Positions 50,001-62,932 of a DNA stretch of 64,000 nucleotides are shown piece after piece (the stretch's first letter is position 1; each line of letters opens with the position of its first letter). The stretch lies in NCBI GenBank assembly GCA_023846275.1, contig CM043875.1, positions 2,849,569 through 2,913,568 of the forward strand. Reading direction: 5' to 3'. The notes under the pieces were generated by a model. It was not told the DNA's origin, did not search any database, and worked only from the letters and a program-made list of their open reading frames with translations. A program made the translations under genes and the position numbers. The DNA is from Vanilla planifolia. Its lineage: Eukaryota > Streptophyta > Magnoliopsida > Asparagales > Orchidaceae.

Positions 50001-50290
50001 GCTCAAATTTAGGTTCACAAATGCAGAAGCCTTTCCTTTCTGCACAATCTCAGTTTCAGCTTTCGTCACCACAACAACAGCAGCAATTCTTAGCACAGGG
50101 CCAGGCTCAAGGAAATATTGGTAACATTTCTAGCTATGGGGATATGGATCCGAGAAGATTTAAAGGTTTTCCAAGGGAGAATCTGAATGGAAGAGATGGT
50201 AATACTGTTGCAACTGATGGTTCGATGGGTTCCCCCATGCAAGCAAGTTCGCCAAAAGTCGGGTCAGATCAAGTTGAATACCTTATGAAG
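38009..50290 (+). CDS. LUH: LEUNIG_HOMOLOG-type transcriptional corepressor, 5' part (eight coding exons)
   Basis: LEUNIG-family proteins are nuclear Groucho/Tup1-type corepressors that work with SEUSS adaptors in floral, organ-polarity and seed-mucilage control. Exons: 38009-38040, 38141-38238, 48458-48567, 48683-48978, 49099-49174, 49282-49393, 49785-49834, 49985-50290; borders and phases all agree, giving 1,080 bp or 360 codons without a stop. The N-terminus [11 protein letters not shown] favours LUH over LUG. A LisH motif lies at about residues 8-40. The LUFS domain continues through [21 protein letters not shown] Gln-rich stretch follows (about 85-115), then ALAAK-like [23 protein letters not shown] and [10 protein letters not shown] motifs, which match LUH order. 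The exon 5 donor (GTAGAT at 49175) is the least certain border. The WD40 half would lie right of the window. Intron 2 (10.2 kb) and intron 8 (over 13.7 kb) are full of retrotransposon remains. Confidence 0.92.
40987..41005. repeat. Palindrome, 8-bp arms, 3-nt spacer
   Basis: GCGAACCA-ATT-TGGTTCGC. It lies in the leader/LTR region of the nested gypsy fossil. Function unknown. Confidence 0.45.
44883..45040. repeat. Tandem duplication, 79-bp unit, inside the gypsy fossil
   Basis: GATGCAGGTGGTTCAAGTGA at 44883 recurs at 44962. The two units differ at only a few positions, so this duplication is younger than most changes in the element. Confidence 0.65.
46330..46770 (+). other. GC-rich block with TATA box and short frame, origin unknown
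   Basis: An abrupt GC-rich island in the AT-rich LUH intron. TATAAAT lies at 46464-46470, followed by a purine-rich GGGAGAGAGGGAGAAGGAG leader-like tract and an open frame from ATG 46573 (second ATG 46612) that runs into an AATAG-GTAATT donor-like site at 46757/46758. The encoded peptide contains [20 protein letters not shown] do not recognise it. It could be a captured first exon of a host gene or an LTR promoter region. Confidence 0.35.
46821..47240. repeat. CpG-rich minisatellite, 10-bp period
   Basis: Degenerate decamers near CGACCCGTGT follow one another in register, for example CGACCCATGA, CGACCTGTGT, CAACCCACGT, CGACCCACGC, with interruptions. Roughly forty units. Composition contrasts sharply with the surrounding intron. 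Confidence 0.7.
47241..47530. repeat. CpG-rich minisatellite, 20-21 bp period
   Basis: Units near CGATTCGCCGCCGATCCGAC, clearest from 47341 to 47460 where six successive 20-mers align without gaps. About fourteen units in all. It directly adjoins the 10-bp array, and each 20-mer looks like two diverged decamers. Confidence 0.7.
47531..48457 (+). other. 3' end of LUH intron 2
   Basis: Ordinary AT-rich intron sequence ending in TCTACAG before the exon at 48458. Short frames on both strands around 47886-48122 are not recognised. Confidence 0.6.
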
Positions 50291-52740
50291 GTACATGCAT
50301 TATGCTCGTATTTAAAAAATGCAGCAAATGTCTCATTTGTTAATTGATGATTTGCTTTTGAGTTTAAAAAATTCCTTTACCTCTAAATAAAATATGAACA
50401 AGATACCTAAGTAAACGAACAAGATAGCAAAAAGAAAGCAAGCGAATAATTTTTAGAAGGTTAGTAATTTTAAAGTATGGTTAGTATTGCAGATAGTTTC
50501 TTTGGTAGCAGCTTGGTCAAATTGAACCCGGTTGTCCCCTAAGTTGTGGAATGGTCCTAGTTACTTGAGTGATAGCTTCTAATGGAGAATAGTGATAGCT
50601 TATAATGATGATGATCAAATTCCCAAGCAAAAATCAAGTATTATCCATGCATATTGTTTTGGTTATTTGTTCAGTTTATTTAGCTTTGAATGTTTGTCTT
50701 AATCAGAACTATATGATTTGCAACTGTCTTTATGCCATTTTTGCTTTCTAATCATATTAATATATTATGAAACTTGTATATTAATTAATTAATCAAAAGT
50801 TGATGCCTCTTAGCTTGTGTAAGAAAGCATTATATCTAATGTGATCATATCATTTTAATGATCCTTAATCATCATATACTCATTACATGTCCTACTTTTG
50901 CATGATTTATTGTGTCAGCTTTTGTTTATTATATCTTATCCATATCTTGTATTTTGCCTTATAGTGAAGCCAGTGAAGAATGAAAATCTATTATCCAGTC
51001 CTATTTTCTTTGTACCTTTTCTTTGTCTTACTGTATGCTGTCATTTGAAAATTTGTGAAACTCGGCAGAACTTATAATTAGTACTATTTCCAGCTCTAGC
51101 AAGAACTCTGGAAATAGCGTATAACGTATAAGGACTATTTCTAGCCTTAGTAGGGACTCCTAATATGGTTAAGTCCATGGCCTTGCTTGGTATTGCTTTA
51201 TTTTAGTTGTTTGGTGAAGTCACACCGGAACTCTTTTGGTAAAATATTGGTTATTGTGTCGTTCAAATGTTTTAGGTCCTATTTGGTAGTGGTCTATAAA
51301 ACATCAATGGTTCACCTATACTTAAGCATCCACATATGTAGTTGACATCAATGCTGTTCAATTGATTTTTATAAGATATTGCTAGACCATGTCTTTATGC
51401 AATACATGATGCATGGATAACGTGATTGAAAAGTAGATGTTAGTCTCAGAAATAAAATTTGCTAAATAAATAGAGTTTCTAATTAATTTTGTGAGCCTAT
51501 TCAATTAAAATTTCGTATTAAATAAATTTAAATAAATACAAGTGTAATTGGACACAAATTTATAAGATTATTGATAATATTTAAGTCTATATATGATACA
51601 TTTAGATTTTAATAAAAAAATAAGAAATGGACAAATTATCTTAAAGTCTATATATGTTATATTTAGATTTTAATAAAAATATAAGAAATGGACAAAGTTT
51701 CTTAAGGTTATTGATTCCATTTAAGCACATCTAATTTCATTTATATTTTGATAAAAAATATAAAAATGTTTAATTTTTATTTTAAAATATAAATAAGAAA
51801 AAATAATTTGATTATTTAATGTTTAAATTTAAATAATTTAATTGATAAAATAATATTTCTTATTACTTAATGTTATCATTTAAAATCAAAATAATAAAAT
51901 CAATTAATAATAAATTAAACAATTTGTTGTTGACAAATAAATTAAATTTCATATTTAGTTTGAGAAGTAAATTACAAATTCTTTATTAATAATTACTAAA
52001 TAAAATTTGTTATTTAATATGTCCAATGATAGTGGTGGTCTGATAGTAATGACAATCTTGTAGGGACAACTTTTGAAAACTTCAAAAATGCACATTTCTT
52101 TTAAATATCAAGTTTTATATAATGCAGCAGGATAAAATTCTGCTACAATTCTACTAAATAAACATAAAGTGATGATGTAACAATTATAAACTTGATGATA
52201 AAAGTAAGGCATCTTTTGTGTCAAGTGAGAGATAACAATATATTTACACATCAAGCATATATACCATCACAAAGTCTTTCTACTTTATTTTTGCGTGTAA
52301 TGGTCACATTGTGAATTATATCTTGAAATGTTCAAATTTCCTCTTTCCTTCACGGTTGCTAAAATGTTTTTACAATACTACTACAGTCCCAACCCCAATT
52401 TTCTCTCGGGTTGCCTTCAATTGTTGCTCGAAGCTCTTGGATTTTTTTCCCAACTGTTGGTAGCACCTCTTTGCTTTATTCTTTTCTTGCCAATACTCTT
52501 GATTGAAGCAAAACCTCTCAAATTTCTTCCAAAAGTTTTTCAAGTCTTGGATTCTTATACTCATTTGGTGTCTCCTTGCATTCTCGACCTCTCTTCTTTT
52601 TTAAACAGTCATTTTTATTATATGGATGCCTCTCACCTTTATGCTCTCTCAAATCTGGTGGTTTATTGTCAATTGACCTCTCTTCTGCATTGGTTTCTTC
52701 TACATTTCACCATTTGGTTTTAAGAAAATTAATCTTTTAT
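50291..52740 (+). other. LUH intron 8, first part
   Basis: Starts with donor GTACAT. Contains a perfect 10-bp inverted repeat CTATTTCCAG (51084-51093) / CTGGAAATAG (51108-51117), a very AT-rich stretch at about 51450-52020, and a 131-codon chance frame at 52328-52723. The next LEUNIG exon (expected to carry a QQNNRKRK motif) was looked for and not found. Confidence 0.5.
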
Positions 52741-55700
52741 ATCTAATTGTACTGTACGATTTGTCATATTTCTTCACCCTTCAGTCTCTTGTGGCTCAAT
52801 CTTTTTTATTTTCTGATCACTCTTGGTCTCCATTGTCCAATTGACAGATTGGGTGTCCATTTGACCAGAAAATTTAGAGAGCCAACTATATGCTCTCGGT
52901 CACCATTGTTTAACTGAAAGGCTCATCAGTTTAATGCATGGATTGGATGTCTGATTAGAAGGAATTGGCCATTTGATCTACATGCCATTAGCTTGCAAAT
53001 TCAGAATTTTCAACTGGACACTCCAACCATCCAAATAGTCTATAGCTAGTAAAAATAACTAGAGTACTAAAACAAATGTAACAACTAAAAATAAATGTAA
53101 ATAAAGTATCTATAGTATGGCAAAACCATTAGGTTATGCCATGATAATCAAGTCAAACAATTTCGTACAAATGACGTGTCCTCCTTAAGCTCCATGACAT
53201 GATATCTGGAGCATGGCCAACATCATCTAGTAGTGGATCTCCATCAATCTTCTCCTGCTTGAAATCACTCATCTCCTGCTTGAAATCACTCATCTCCTGA
53301 GAGTAGTTCAAGCACTACTGGTGTAGCTTATTAGCATCCAATCTTTCCATTGTCCTCAATAGAAGTTCAAGTTGCTTCTAAATCTGTTTGATCTCTCCAA
53401 AAAACTTGATAATTTTGAAAATCTTCATCAATAGTGCAAACAATCTGAACATCCAAAATCATGTTTGGTCCAAAAACCTTTAACAATAACTTGATAACGA
53501 ACTAGTAATATCATGTGAAGTAATAGTTGTAGAATCATAAGCATAACCATTAGGAACAATAGGAATGGTTAATGAATCACTCGAAGGAATTGAAATCCTA
53601 GAACTATCACTCAATAACCCAATACAAGAATAAGGTGGAGTCATAAAAGGAAAATTTAAAGACTCTAGGACTCTTGTAGAAATTTGTTGTAAATTTGTGA
53701 ATAGTCAAATCAGTTGCAATCATGATAGGATGCATTCTTCAGTCCATTGGTTTTCTAGAACTCTAGGACTCTAGTTTGTATGCATTATCTCTTGCTTTTC
53801 TCAGAACTTTGGGTGGATTGGTCTACTTATCTGGTAATTTCTTGAAGACAACATTTTTGGAATTAACCTTGTCATCACAATATCTCATTCCTGAAATATC
53901 AGCTTTTTTTTTATTTTCATTGACCTTAATTTGAGAATTTTCATAAATAATATGTAATTACATTAGAATTTATTTAAGAAAGTCATGTAAATGTTGTGCA
54001 AAATCTTGTACAAACTCATTAAATATTGTGCAAAATCCATAGGAACATATGACTTGAAACCATGCGTAATTTCATTTGGAGATAAATTGTTGGATCTATT
54101 TTTAGAATTGTTGTAAGCTAACTATGCTTATGGTAAAAGCAAACTCCAATTACCCTAATGTTCTCCAACTAAACATCTAAGTTAATATAACTTCTATTAG
54201 TAACTTTGGTTTGTCCATCTAATAGTAAATCTCCAAAAAAACCTTTAAAAGTAATTATTGAATTTAATATCTCTATCTGATACTATAATCTTACAAATAC
54301 TATGATAGTTAATCACTTTTTTAAAACAAATTTTTGCAATGTTATACATTATCACTTTTATTGTATGGGATTAAATAAGACATTTTAGAAAATCTATTGT
54401 CAATAACTAAATAGAATCATGTTCCTAAAGGTCTTCAATAATTGTAAAAGAAATCTCATTCTCATACCTTTCAATGCTATCTTGGGTATCGTTAATAGCG
54501 TGTAAAGTGCAGTGTTTTGCTTATTCTTTTTAGCGACTTGGCAAACTTTATAGCTACTAATTCACCAACTTCATGAGTTTGAACCAATAAAATTTATATT
54601 CTATCAAGTCTATAATTTTTTTCCTTTCAAAATGTTCTCCAAAATATCCCTCGTTCATGTCCCAAATAATAAAATTTTCTAGAGAAGTAATGGGAATACA
54701 TAATTTAGTTCATCCTAAAACAAATAACCATCTCTAATAATAAAATCAGAGAAATGCTTTAGTGAATCAACAACAAAGCCTTATAGATATCTTGAAAATC
54801 TTTACAACAATTATATTCGTCTATAATCTTTGAAATCCAATAACTTCAGCTCATAGTGTATGCAAATTAACCTTACTTAAAAGAATCTATAGGTTTGTTT
54901 TCACTCCTATGATAGTGTTTCAATACAATAGTATATTCTTGTAAGAAGGCAACCCAATTTGCAAGTCAAAGATTTAATTTGGATTGATAATGTAAATGCC
55001 TTAAATTTGATGATTTGATAAAAAAATAAATTTGTCAGTAATAAATAATGTCTCCAATATCTTAAGATTTGTACTAATATATTTAATTTGTTTTTATAAT
55101 TCAAATAATTTAATTCACACTCATCGATTTCTCACTAAACTAGCCTATAGGTTGTCTTTTTTGATTAAGCACTCTCACTCTAATACTAGAAGTTCGTTAA
55201 GAAACCCCAAAAATTAGAAAGCCTAAGTATAGACGTTTGGTCAATTTATCTTTAATAACCTTAGATGTTTTTGAAGCAACAATAATCCAATTAAAATTTT
55301 CTTTCTTCAAACTATCAATGATAGCAATAGTAATATCCTTAATAAATACTTTATAAAAATTAGCTAAATTATGAAAACTCTTAGCATCATGAATGTTAGT
55401 TGGGTATCACCATTCCTTAGCTTTACTTTATCAAGAATAACTTTATTTCCATTAAAACTAAAAATATAGCCCAAGAATACCAATAATCAACCATAAAAGT
55501 GCCTTCAAATATAATCATTTAGATCTTAAAATCTGCAAAATTTTTCTCAAATGCACCAAATGATCAATTGAAGATTTACTATATAATAAAGTATTATCCA
55601 AGTAAATTACAATAAAGTTTCCAATGAAAGATAAAAAAAACATTTGTTGTCATCCTAGTAAATATATTTGGAGCATTTCTCAATGTAAAAGAAATTAATA

Positions 55701-58700
55701 ATCATTTGAATGTATTTTTTACTTTTTTTATTTTCTAATTTTAATTAACGATAACTTCCCCAAAGATATTCTTTGGAAAATAGTGTTTTTCTATATCATA
55801 TCCAATATATTGCCCAATTGAGAAATAAGAAAGATATACTTAATAGTGATTTTATTGATTGCTCTACAATCTATCGACATCCTCTATAAACCATCTTTCT
55901 TAAAAGCTAATGATATAGGAACTGTACATGGTCTCGATCTTTGTCTAATAAAACCTTTTTTCAATAATTCACCTGTGCTCTTTTATAATTCTTCCAACTT
56001 AGTTAGATTCATCTTATAATATAGCAAATTAGATAATGAAGATCCAGAAAACAAATCCATTGAGTGTTATATATTCACATGGGTGCTAACTCAAAAAGTA
56101 AAACATAAGGATGGATAGCATCGAACTCCTTTAGTAAATCCCTCACTTAACCATGCAAAAACTCTTAACATCTTCTAAAATGTCATTAGATTGTAATAAT
56201 ATTAAAGCATAACATTAGAAAATTTTTTTTTTCAAAATCTTTGCTATTCATAATACTAAGTGTATTTTTCTTTACTAGAAAATTATATTCCATCAAATTG
56301 GATGTAGTAATTTACATAGGTGTATTTCGTTGTAAGATTATTTTATGATCATTCATTTTAAATATATATGTATTGATTTTATAGTAATGTATAATGTCAT
56401 GATGATACAATCAAGGTCTTCTTAAAATAGCATGGAATACATTCATGAATAATATGTCATACCAAACTCAATTAGAAGAAGCTCTCATAATAAAAAAAAA
56501 AATAAAACATCTTTGTATAAAAGGTATTGTAGCGTTATTCACCCGAATAACTTTATGATAATGTGAATGTAGTTTTAATTTCAAATTCATCTTAGGCATA
56601 TCCTTTTCAGCCACTACATCCATACAACTACCCCGACATATAATTAATTTGCATAAGTTCTCCCCACTGTTAAAGTTAATAATGAATATATTAGTTCTCC
56701 TTTAGTAATAAAAAATGTGAGTAGGCTAATCGTGAAAGTCAAATCAGCTTCTATGCCACTAGGCTCATTGTCATTATCATCATCATCAGCAAATTGTCTA
56801 GAAGGATTTGGATTTTTTTCTATTGTTACAATCTCATGTTTAGTATCATCACCTTAAATTTCTATAATTACTAAGTTTCTTGCCTTCTTAATTGGACAAT
56901 TGTTAGCATAATGACCTATTTGATTACAATTGTTGCACTTAGTCTATATCATAAGGAATTTTAGCTTATAGTGTCTTCTTATTAGTCTTTCCATTGGGGG
57001 TCTTTAGTCATTGTTTTGGTGGTCTTGCCACTTTCATGTTTAGATTTTTAATCTTTAAAATTTCCTTTATTGGAAATATTACTTTTAAATTGATTTTCCT
57101 TGCATCTAAGCACAACTCTCTGATGTGCTATACTATTGAATGCATGCTGAAGGTATCAACTAAGTTGTGGTTTTCACACCTTATCAATTCTAGTTGAACC
57201 TCACGCCTTAACCCATTTTTAAACCTAGATTTGATAAGATCACCATTCTCTCAAATTTCACACCTATTAAATGACAGTTTTCCATATGATCAAAAACAGA
57301 TTTGAAACCTTGCCTTAGTATGGTTATTTCATTTAGCATTCTAGAATGATAATAAGAAGTTATATTTTTAGTCATAAGAGAAACTTTCATTTCATTCCAC
57401 GTAATAATAGTATTTTTTTTCCTCTCTGAAACATTCTATACTTAACAAAAATATTGTAGCCATTCTTGTAAGTTCCATTTTAGTGAACTTTACCTTTTGT
57501 TTGTTTGTCATATCATATCAAATTGGAATAATGTTCTATGTCTATGACCCAACTTTGTTTTTATGTTGCCATAATAATTAAGAGCCCTAATTTTAACCCT
57601 TTTTGTTATCTAGTCTTCCTTTTCCCAATGAACAACCTTATTCTCATTGTTTCTAGTTATGCAAAGTTGTCTTACCCTTGGTGAGTTTTTTAGTAGTTTT
57701 CCATTTTTTGAAAGTTTGGTGATGTTATCTAGTTTGTCTTTCATGATTGCCAATTCTACCCTTAGGTTTTGAACATCTCCATTCAAACATATTTTATTTT
57801 GTTCTAACTTATCCACTCTAAGGTTATCCACGTGGTTTATGGTTCACCTAGCATAGATGATGTTAACAATATGGCCAACCGTTGGTTTAGATGCCAAACC
57901 CTAAAGTGGGATAACTGTGAAAAATCCTACATTGGTTAACTACAATGTGTATAATTTTGAATGCAGTTAATCACATGCAATTCAGATCCAAGAGAAATTT
58001 TATCTTGACTATTGTTTTTCAGAAGTAATTTCGTTATATTTTAGACCAAGTTTTCAATAAAATAAGAACTTGGCCTTAATATGGATTTAGCCTTTTTCCA
58101 TTCAAGATTACATAGATTAAACTTCATGTGCAATCACAATTGTTTATATTTTAGATTGAAAAAGCACAAATCATAGAAAAGTCCAATAGAAGAATCATTA
58201 ATGCAATTGAATAGAAAATCTTGTATAATCAATCTCACTAAAGAAAACAAAAGTGAAAAAAACAAAAAAAATGAAATTAATAAAAGGAAGTAAGAATATT
58301 TGTTGAGCCATATGTGGATTTGATGAAGATCATTAGTAGGTAAGGAAATTCCCAAGTAAGACAATGTGACAAATTTCTGATAAGATAATCATAAGCTAAT
58401 GAACCCAAAACCCTTACATGAGTATTTATAGTTGAACTTCAAATAAACCACATCTCAGATTTGGCTCAAAATTATAAAACAAAATATGGAATTCTAAATT
58501 GATCAAATGTTTAGTGGCAGCACATTTGATGTTTGATCAAACAATAAAAAATGATTTGAGAAATAGCCAATTGATCTCCATCATCTGATCATGAATTAGA
58601 CGTCCAATCTGTTAAGAAGATTTTGAGCGCTAGTTTTATAATCTCAATTGTTATCATCCATCCAAAGTGATTGTTTGTTTGATGCATGGATTGGATGCTT

Positions 58701-58930
58701 AATTGGTTGTTTGATCTGTTTGCCAGCAACTTTCAAATTCCAAAATCTCTCGTTCACGATATCTCAACCTTTTAACTATGTAGGCAATCCATAACTAGTA
58801 AAAATAACTAGAATAAGATCTAAAACAAGTAAAACAACTAAAAGCAAATGCTAATAAATTATTTGTAGCAATCAATATGGTAAAATCATTGGGCTTGTGA
58901 TTTGTCTACGAGGGTCTTCTCATCTTGAGT
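52740..58930 (-). mobile_element. Ty3/gypsy fossil, reverse strand, in LUH intron 8
   Basis: Read on the minus strand: gag N-terminal coiled coil from about 57831 down to 57610; CCHC zinc knuckle CNNCNQIGHYANNC near 56945-56895; reverse transcriptase from about 55985 to 55400 (LLKKGFIRQRS, then a KKDG-like and RAINKI pattern); integrase traces near 54430-54350 (NRFSKMSYLIPY). Similar LTRs lie at about 52790-53200 and 58480-58900 (ATGCATGGATTGGATG in both). A minus-strand TATA-like CTATAAATACTC lies near 58425. It is antisense to LUH, has many breaks and is old by eye. LTR limits are approximate. Confidence 0.7.
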
Positions 58931-59880
58931 CATTGTTAGTAGACTTTTTTCAGAGTAGTCACAGTGAAATTGGAAACGTAAAATGGCTAGGAGCAAAAGA
59001 AGGAGAAGGAAGAGAATAATTTTGCCACAAAGGATTATTTTTCGAAGAAGATTTTCTTGAATTTTACAAAATTCTGATTCTCAGAATTCTTTTCAAAAAA
59101 TTCATTTTTAGAAGTTTTCTCAATATCTTTGAATTCACTTCGAATTCTTTTTCTTGAATGTTCTCCAATCTTTTTTTTTTTTTTTTTTTTTCTATACTTG
59201 GAAAATTCCTTTCAAAAAGTTCTCTCACTCAGTATTCTTACTCCTTTATATAAGAATTAGATACAATATTGTAATACATAAATTTAACATAAAAAGACGC
59301 ATTTATCTTTTCCAAATTCCAAAATTTTGAGTTGACTATCTTATTGCCCATGCATGCGGATCTCCCTCTCGCTTCTTTTGCGTGCGCACCAAATCGCTTA
59401 GTGCCTTCCACGCCCTGTTCCCTTCTGCCACGTCACATACTACACATTTGTCGGGAAAAGCTGACTGTGGCAAAAAATAAACTAACGATGCCATAGTCTG
59501 GCGCGTGCGCCTTTGCGTGCAATGCTTGAAGTTGAGCGCATGTGCTTGGCGTGCGTAGTGCCTGATTGTGGATGTGTGCACCCGCTGACATCAATGTGCG
59601 GGTGCGTCTGCCCACCGTGCTTGACTTTTTTATATATATTTTCTCTTTTTTTTTGATATTTGTCCTTTTGCACTAGGTCTCTCAAGGGCTCTTCCATGAC
59701 TTCACATGTAGCATTTGACCATGTTGTGGCATGCTCTCCAAAACAGCTGTAGCAAAAATCCATATGCAACCCAGTGCACGCTCCTGCTACTTTGTTTGCC
59801 ATTGTCGATATTTGTCAGTTTGTCTCCTCTGATTATTTTTTCATCAATCTTGGATCCAATGACCTTAGAAATGATCTCCT
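58931..59880 (-). mobile_element. LTR-like block (possible solo LTR), reverse strand
   Basis: On the minus strand, a GC-rich U3-like region (about 59810-59330) is followed by TATATAAA (59252-59245) and a transcribed-looking tract with a 21-base homopolymer (T on the plus strand, 59171-59191). Phrases at its edges (GGCCAACATCATCTA near 59958, also at 53197) suggest that it interrupts or abuts the gypsy LTR. No matching partner was found in the window. Confidence 0.4.
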
Positions 59881-60069
59881 GTTTAATTAGTCACAGTAAT
59901 CAGGTCGTCCTAGATCGTATCTCCTCTTTGAGCTTCTCAACTTTATGTGTGAAACTTGGCCAACATCATCTAATGTGTTGATCTCCATCTTCATTTCTAT
60001 GAGACACTGGTCTCATATAATAAGGGTTATATGTACAATATTTTCCTTAATTGTTGTACCGTTGGTCAT

Positions 60070-62200
60070 TGTACCACTTGTCTGATGACAACAAAGTATT
60101 GTGTTATGTTTAATAATGTTTTTATTAATTATTGTTTTTATTTCATGCTTCTTAAGTATGCATAGATTATTCATGCTGAGAGTTTGATCAATTGACTTAA
60201 TGAGCTTAACGACAGTATTTGGGTGTAAGCTATAATTAACACTAAAAAACCATAAGCTTTAGTATCACTTGGAGAAAATCATTATTAAGTTACTTTTATT
60301 GATAATAGAATGTTAAAACTAATAATAATTTTTTGAAACATTTAGGTGTTTTTATTTAAGGCATATATTTCATACATATTTATCTATATTTACATATGCC
60401 TTAATAAGTATTAGGAATAGTGGTTTGTATATGCATGATATGATCAAGTCTTATTGGATGCATCATTCATCATTATTTTATATTCTTTGTTTAAGAATAT
60501 TTTATTTATAGTGAGTTAAGACTAAATCAAGTTAAAATTGAAAAAGATGTTGAATTAAGTGAGGTTTACATTGGTTCAACTAATTGTATTTGTACAATTA
60601 ACGCATCGTATAAAATAATTAATTAATATTTAGATCAGACAAAACATTGGTCGAGGGCGATCTTATATGTGAGGATGCTACATGTACTGGTTGTATATCT
60701 ACGATAGATTTATGGAAGCATGTTGATGATTTATCAAAGTGGTTGTGTTCTTAATCTTTGTACAATATGATATGATTTTTCATATTAGTATGATATATTC
60801 ATTATGAGGATAGAACAATTGGTCAAACCGAGTGATGTTAAGTATATGTAATGGATATTATAGTATCGTATAAGTACGATAATTTTTTCATATTTGTACG
60901 ATTAGTATGCTAATGTAATGAGCATTCAAGACTTAGGTTTTAATTGAGCTAGAGTACGTCGTATTATACGACATTTGCGTCATACATTTGTGATAGCTTT
61001 TACTTGAGAGCTCAGTATTAAGGACTTAGCTTGAGGAAGTTGATTTAGTAGTTTGTCTACGATATCCTTTCATATTTGTATGATACTATATGACCTACGT
61101 GTTTGGTAATGGGTCTTAGCCATACATTGAGTGTATATTGCATGGTAGGAGTATGATTCATTTATCGTATGAATATGAAATGTTTTAATTATTATGAATG
61201 AGCTTGTTGTTGGAGTGATCGTAGTGTACAATTTTTCATCGTATGAGTTACTTCTGAGAGCCGAGATTTGGACTTTAAAAAGATTTGTTCTAGTCTTACT
61301 TGTTCTATGCTCCATCGTACAAGTACTATCAGTTTAGAAAGTGAAACTGTGTAACATTATATTAATACGATTTATGGATCGTACTAGTACAATTTATTTA
61401 AAATGTAACGACTATTTTGATTGGTTTTTGACATAGCAATTAGAGGGGGTTTTTGAGCCTTTTGAGAGCTTGAAAATGGTTATTCAAAGCTCTCAAAACA
61501 TTGGAGAAAAGGATAATGCTTGATTGGAAAATGGTTCTTCAAAACTCACTTTACATTCATCATCTTTAAAGAGAAGAGGAGAATAAGGCTAAGGTTTCTT
61601 GCATTAATGTCATTTTCACAACCTTCATTCCTCATTGAGTTAATTTACAAGTTTTTATGCTTACTTTCTTGAGCAACATTTCATATATCATTGGATTGTT
61701 ATAATCACATTAATGTACCTCTTATTTAATTGTTTATTTGATTTTAGGATTTTGTATTTAACTTTTATTTTGTTCTTTTTGTCTCATTGGTGGGACATTT
61801 TATTTGATTTTTTATTTTTTGTAAGTTTTTATTAGGCTGGTGTTGTAGGTTTTTGTCAAGTCAATGTTGTAGGCTTTTATTAAGTTGATGCTTTAAGTTT
61901 TTTTTTTTTAAATCGGTGTTTTAGTATCTGTTGTCTAGCTTTTTGGTCAGAGGTAAATATAGATCATAGTTTAGATTGAACTGCTTGAGATTATTTTATC
62001 TTTTTTTTATTTGTTCTACAATGCAATGAGTTTTGGCAAAGCCTAATAATATTTTCTAAAAGTAAGTGTTATAATAGTTAACAACACCAAGAATATTAAA
62101 GTCATCTGTTGCAAAGTTATTTGAGCTCTTGAGTTGATTAGAAATTTGTAAATTTATACAATTCACCCTCCCCCTCTTATGAGCATCATCATTCTTATAT
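60070..62200 (+). mobile_element. SIRE/Maximus-type copia LTR (solo or isolated)
   Basis: The left end (CTGATGACAACAAAGT near 60093) and right end (TACAATTCACCCTCCCCCTC near 62158) resemble the two ends of long SIRE/Maximus LTRs in plants, as I remember them. About 60660-61420 carries many ATCGTA/TACGAT words, including the palindrome GTCGTA-TTA-TACGAC near 60957. No internal coding follows on the right, so it looks like a lone LTR. It is a fossil. Confidence 0.45.
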
Positions 62201-62504
62201 TTTGAACATTAATAACTTCTTATGTGCATGGGTTAGCCTAATGATTGCATTGCCAACACATTTCAAGCATCACTTCTATGTCATGGCCCAAATCTTTTTT
62301 AGCATAAATATCAATCGTTTGATTTGGACACTCATGTTGGCTAAGTTCATATTCTAAATTTATATGCTTTCATTCTAAGCTTCATAATTTTCCCACATAG
62401 GAATAATTTTTAATGAATTTTTAAAGTAAAAAATGATTTATACATATAAAACACTCAAAGGTGAGAACTCATGTACAAGGACCATACATAAAGGTCATGT
62501 ACGA

Positions 62505-62932
62505 TGCATAAATGCATGTATAATGTGTTCAGATATGATTCTATTTGCTTGGTGTGTTCGAGGAATTGCAAAGGGTTATTCTTACTTAGCTGCCTTGATG
62601 TAGGATCGGAATTTCAAATTGAGCATGAATATTGAGAGCATGAAGATATGCATAAATGCAGTTGTAATGTGTTTAGATATGGCTCTATTTGCCTAGTGTG
62701 TTTGAGGAATTGCAAAGGGTTGTTCTTACTTAGCTGCCTTGATGTAGGATCGGAAGTCCTAATTGAGCATGAATATAGAGAGCTTGAAGAGATGCATAAG
62801 TACATGTATAATGTCTTTAGATATGGCCCTATTTGCCTGGTGTGTTCGAGGAATTGCAAAGGGTTGTTCTTAGTCGCTTTGACGCAGGATTGGAAGTCCT
62901 AAATTGAGTATGAATATAGAGAGCATGAAGAG
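62505..62932. repeat. Tandem repeat, three units of 144 bp
   Basis: Units start at 62505, 62649 and 62793 with TGCATAA; the third is slightly shorter and ends at about 62932. Shared words include GAGGAATTGCAAAGGGTT and TAGCTGCCTTGATGTAGGAT. The length is a multiple of three, so frames stay open across units on both strands (62648-62902 plus, 62614-62859 minus); these are by-products of the repeat. Confidence 0.85.

Noticed and set aside
50395-50450. Stretch reading like the LEUNIG NNRKRKQ motif in one frame
   Set aside because: Only a few residues match, the surrounding frame is not LEUNIG-like and no acceptor lies in the right place.
52328-52723. 131-codon plus-strand frame in LUH intron 8
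   Set aside because: Hydrophobic, low-complexity composition, no family match, no splice or promoter context, next to a retroelement LTR. Read as chance.
62614-62902. Overlapping frames on both strands with internally repeated peptides
   Set aside because: Explained by the 144-bp tandem repeat whose unit is a multiple of three.
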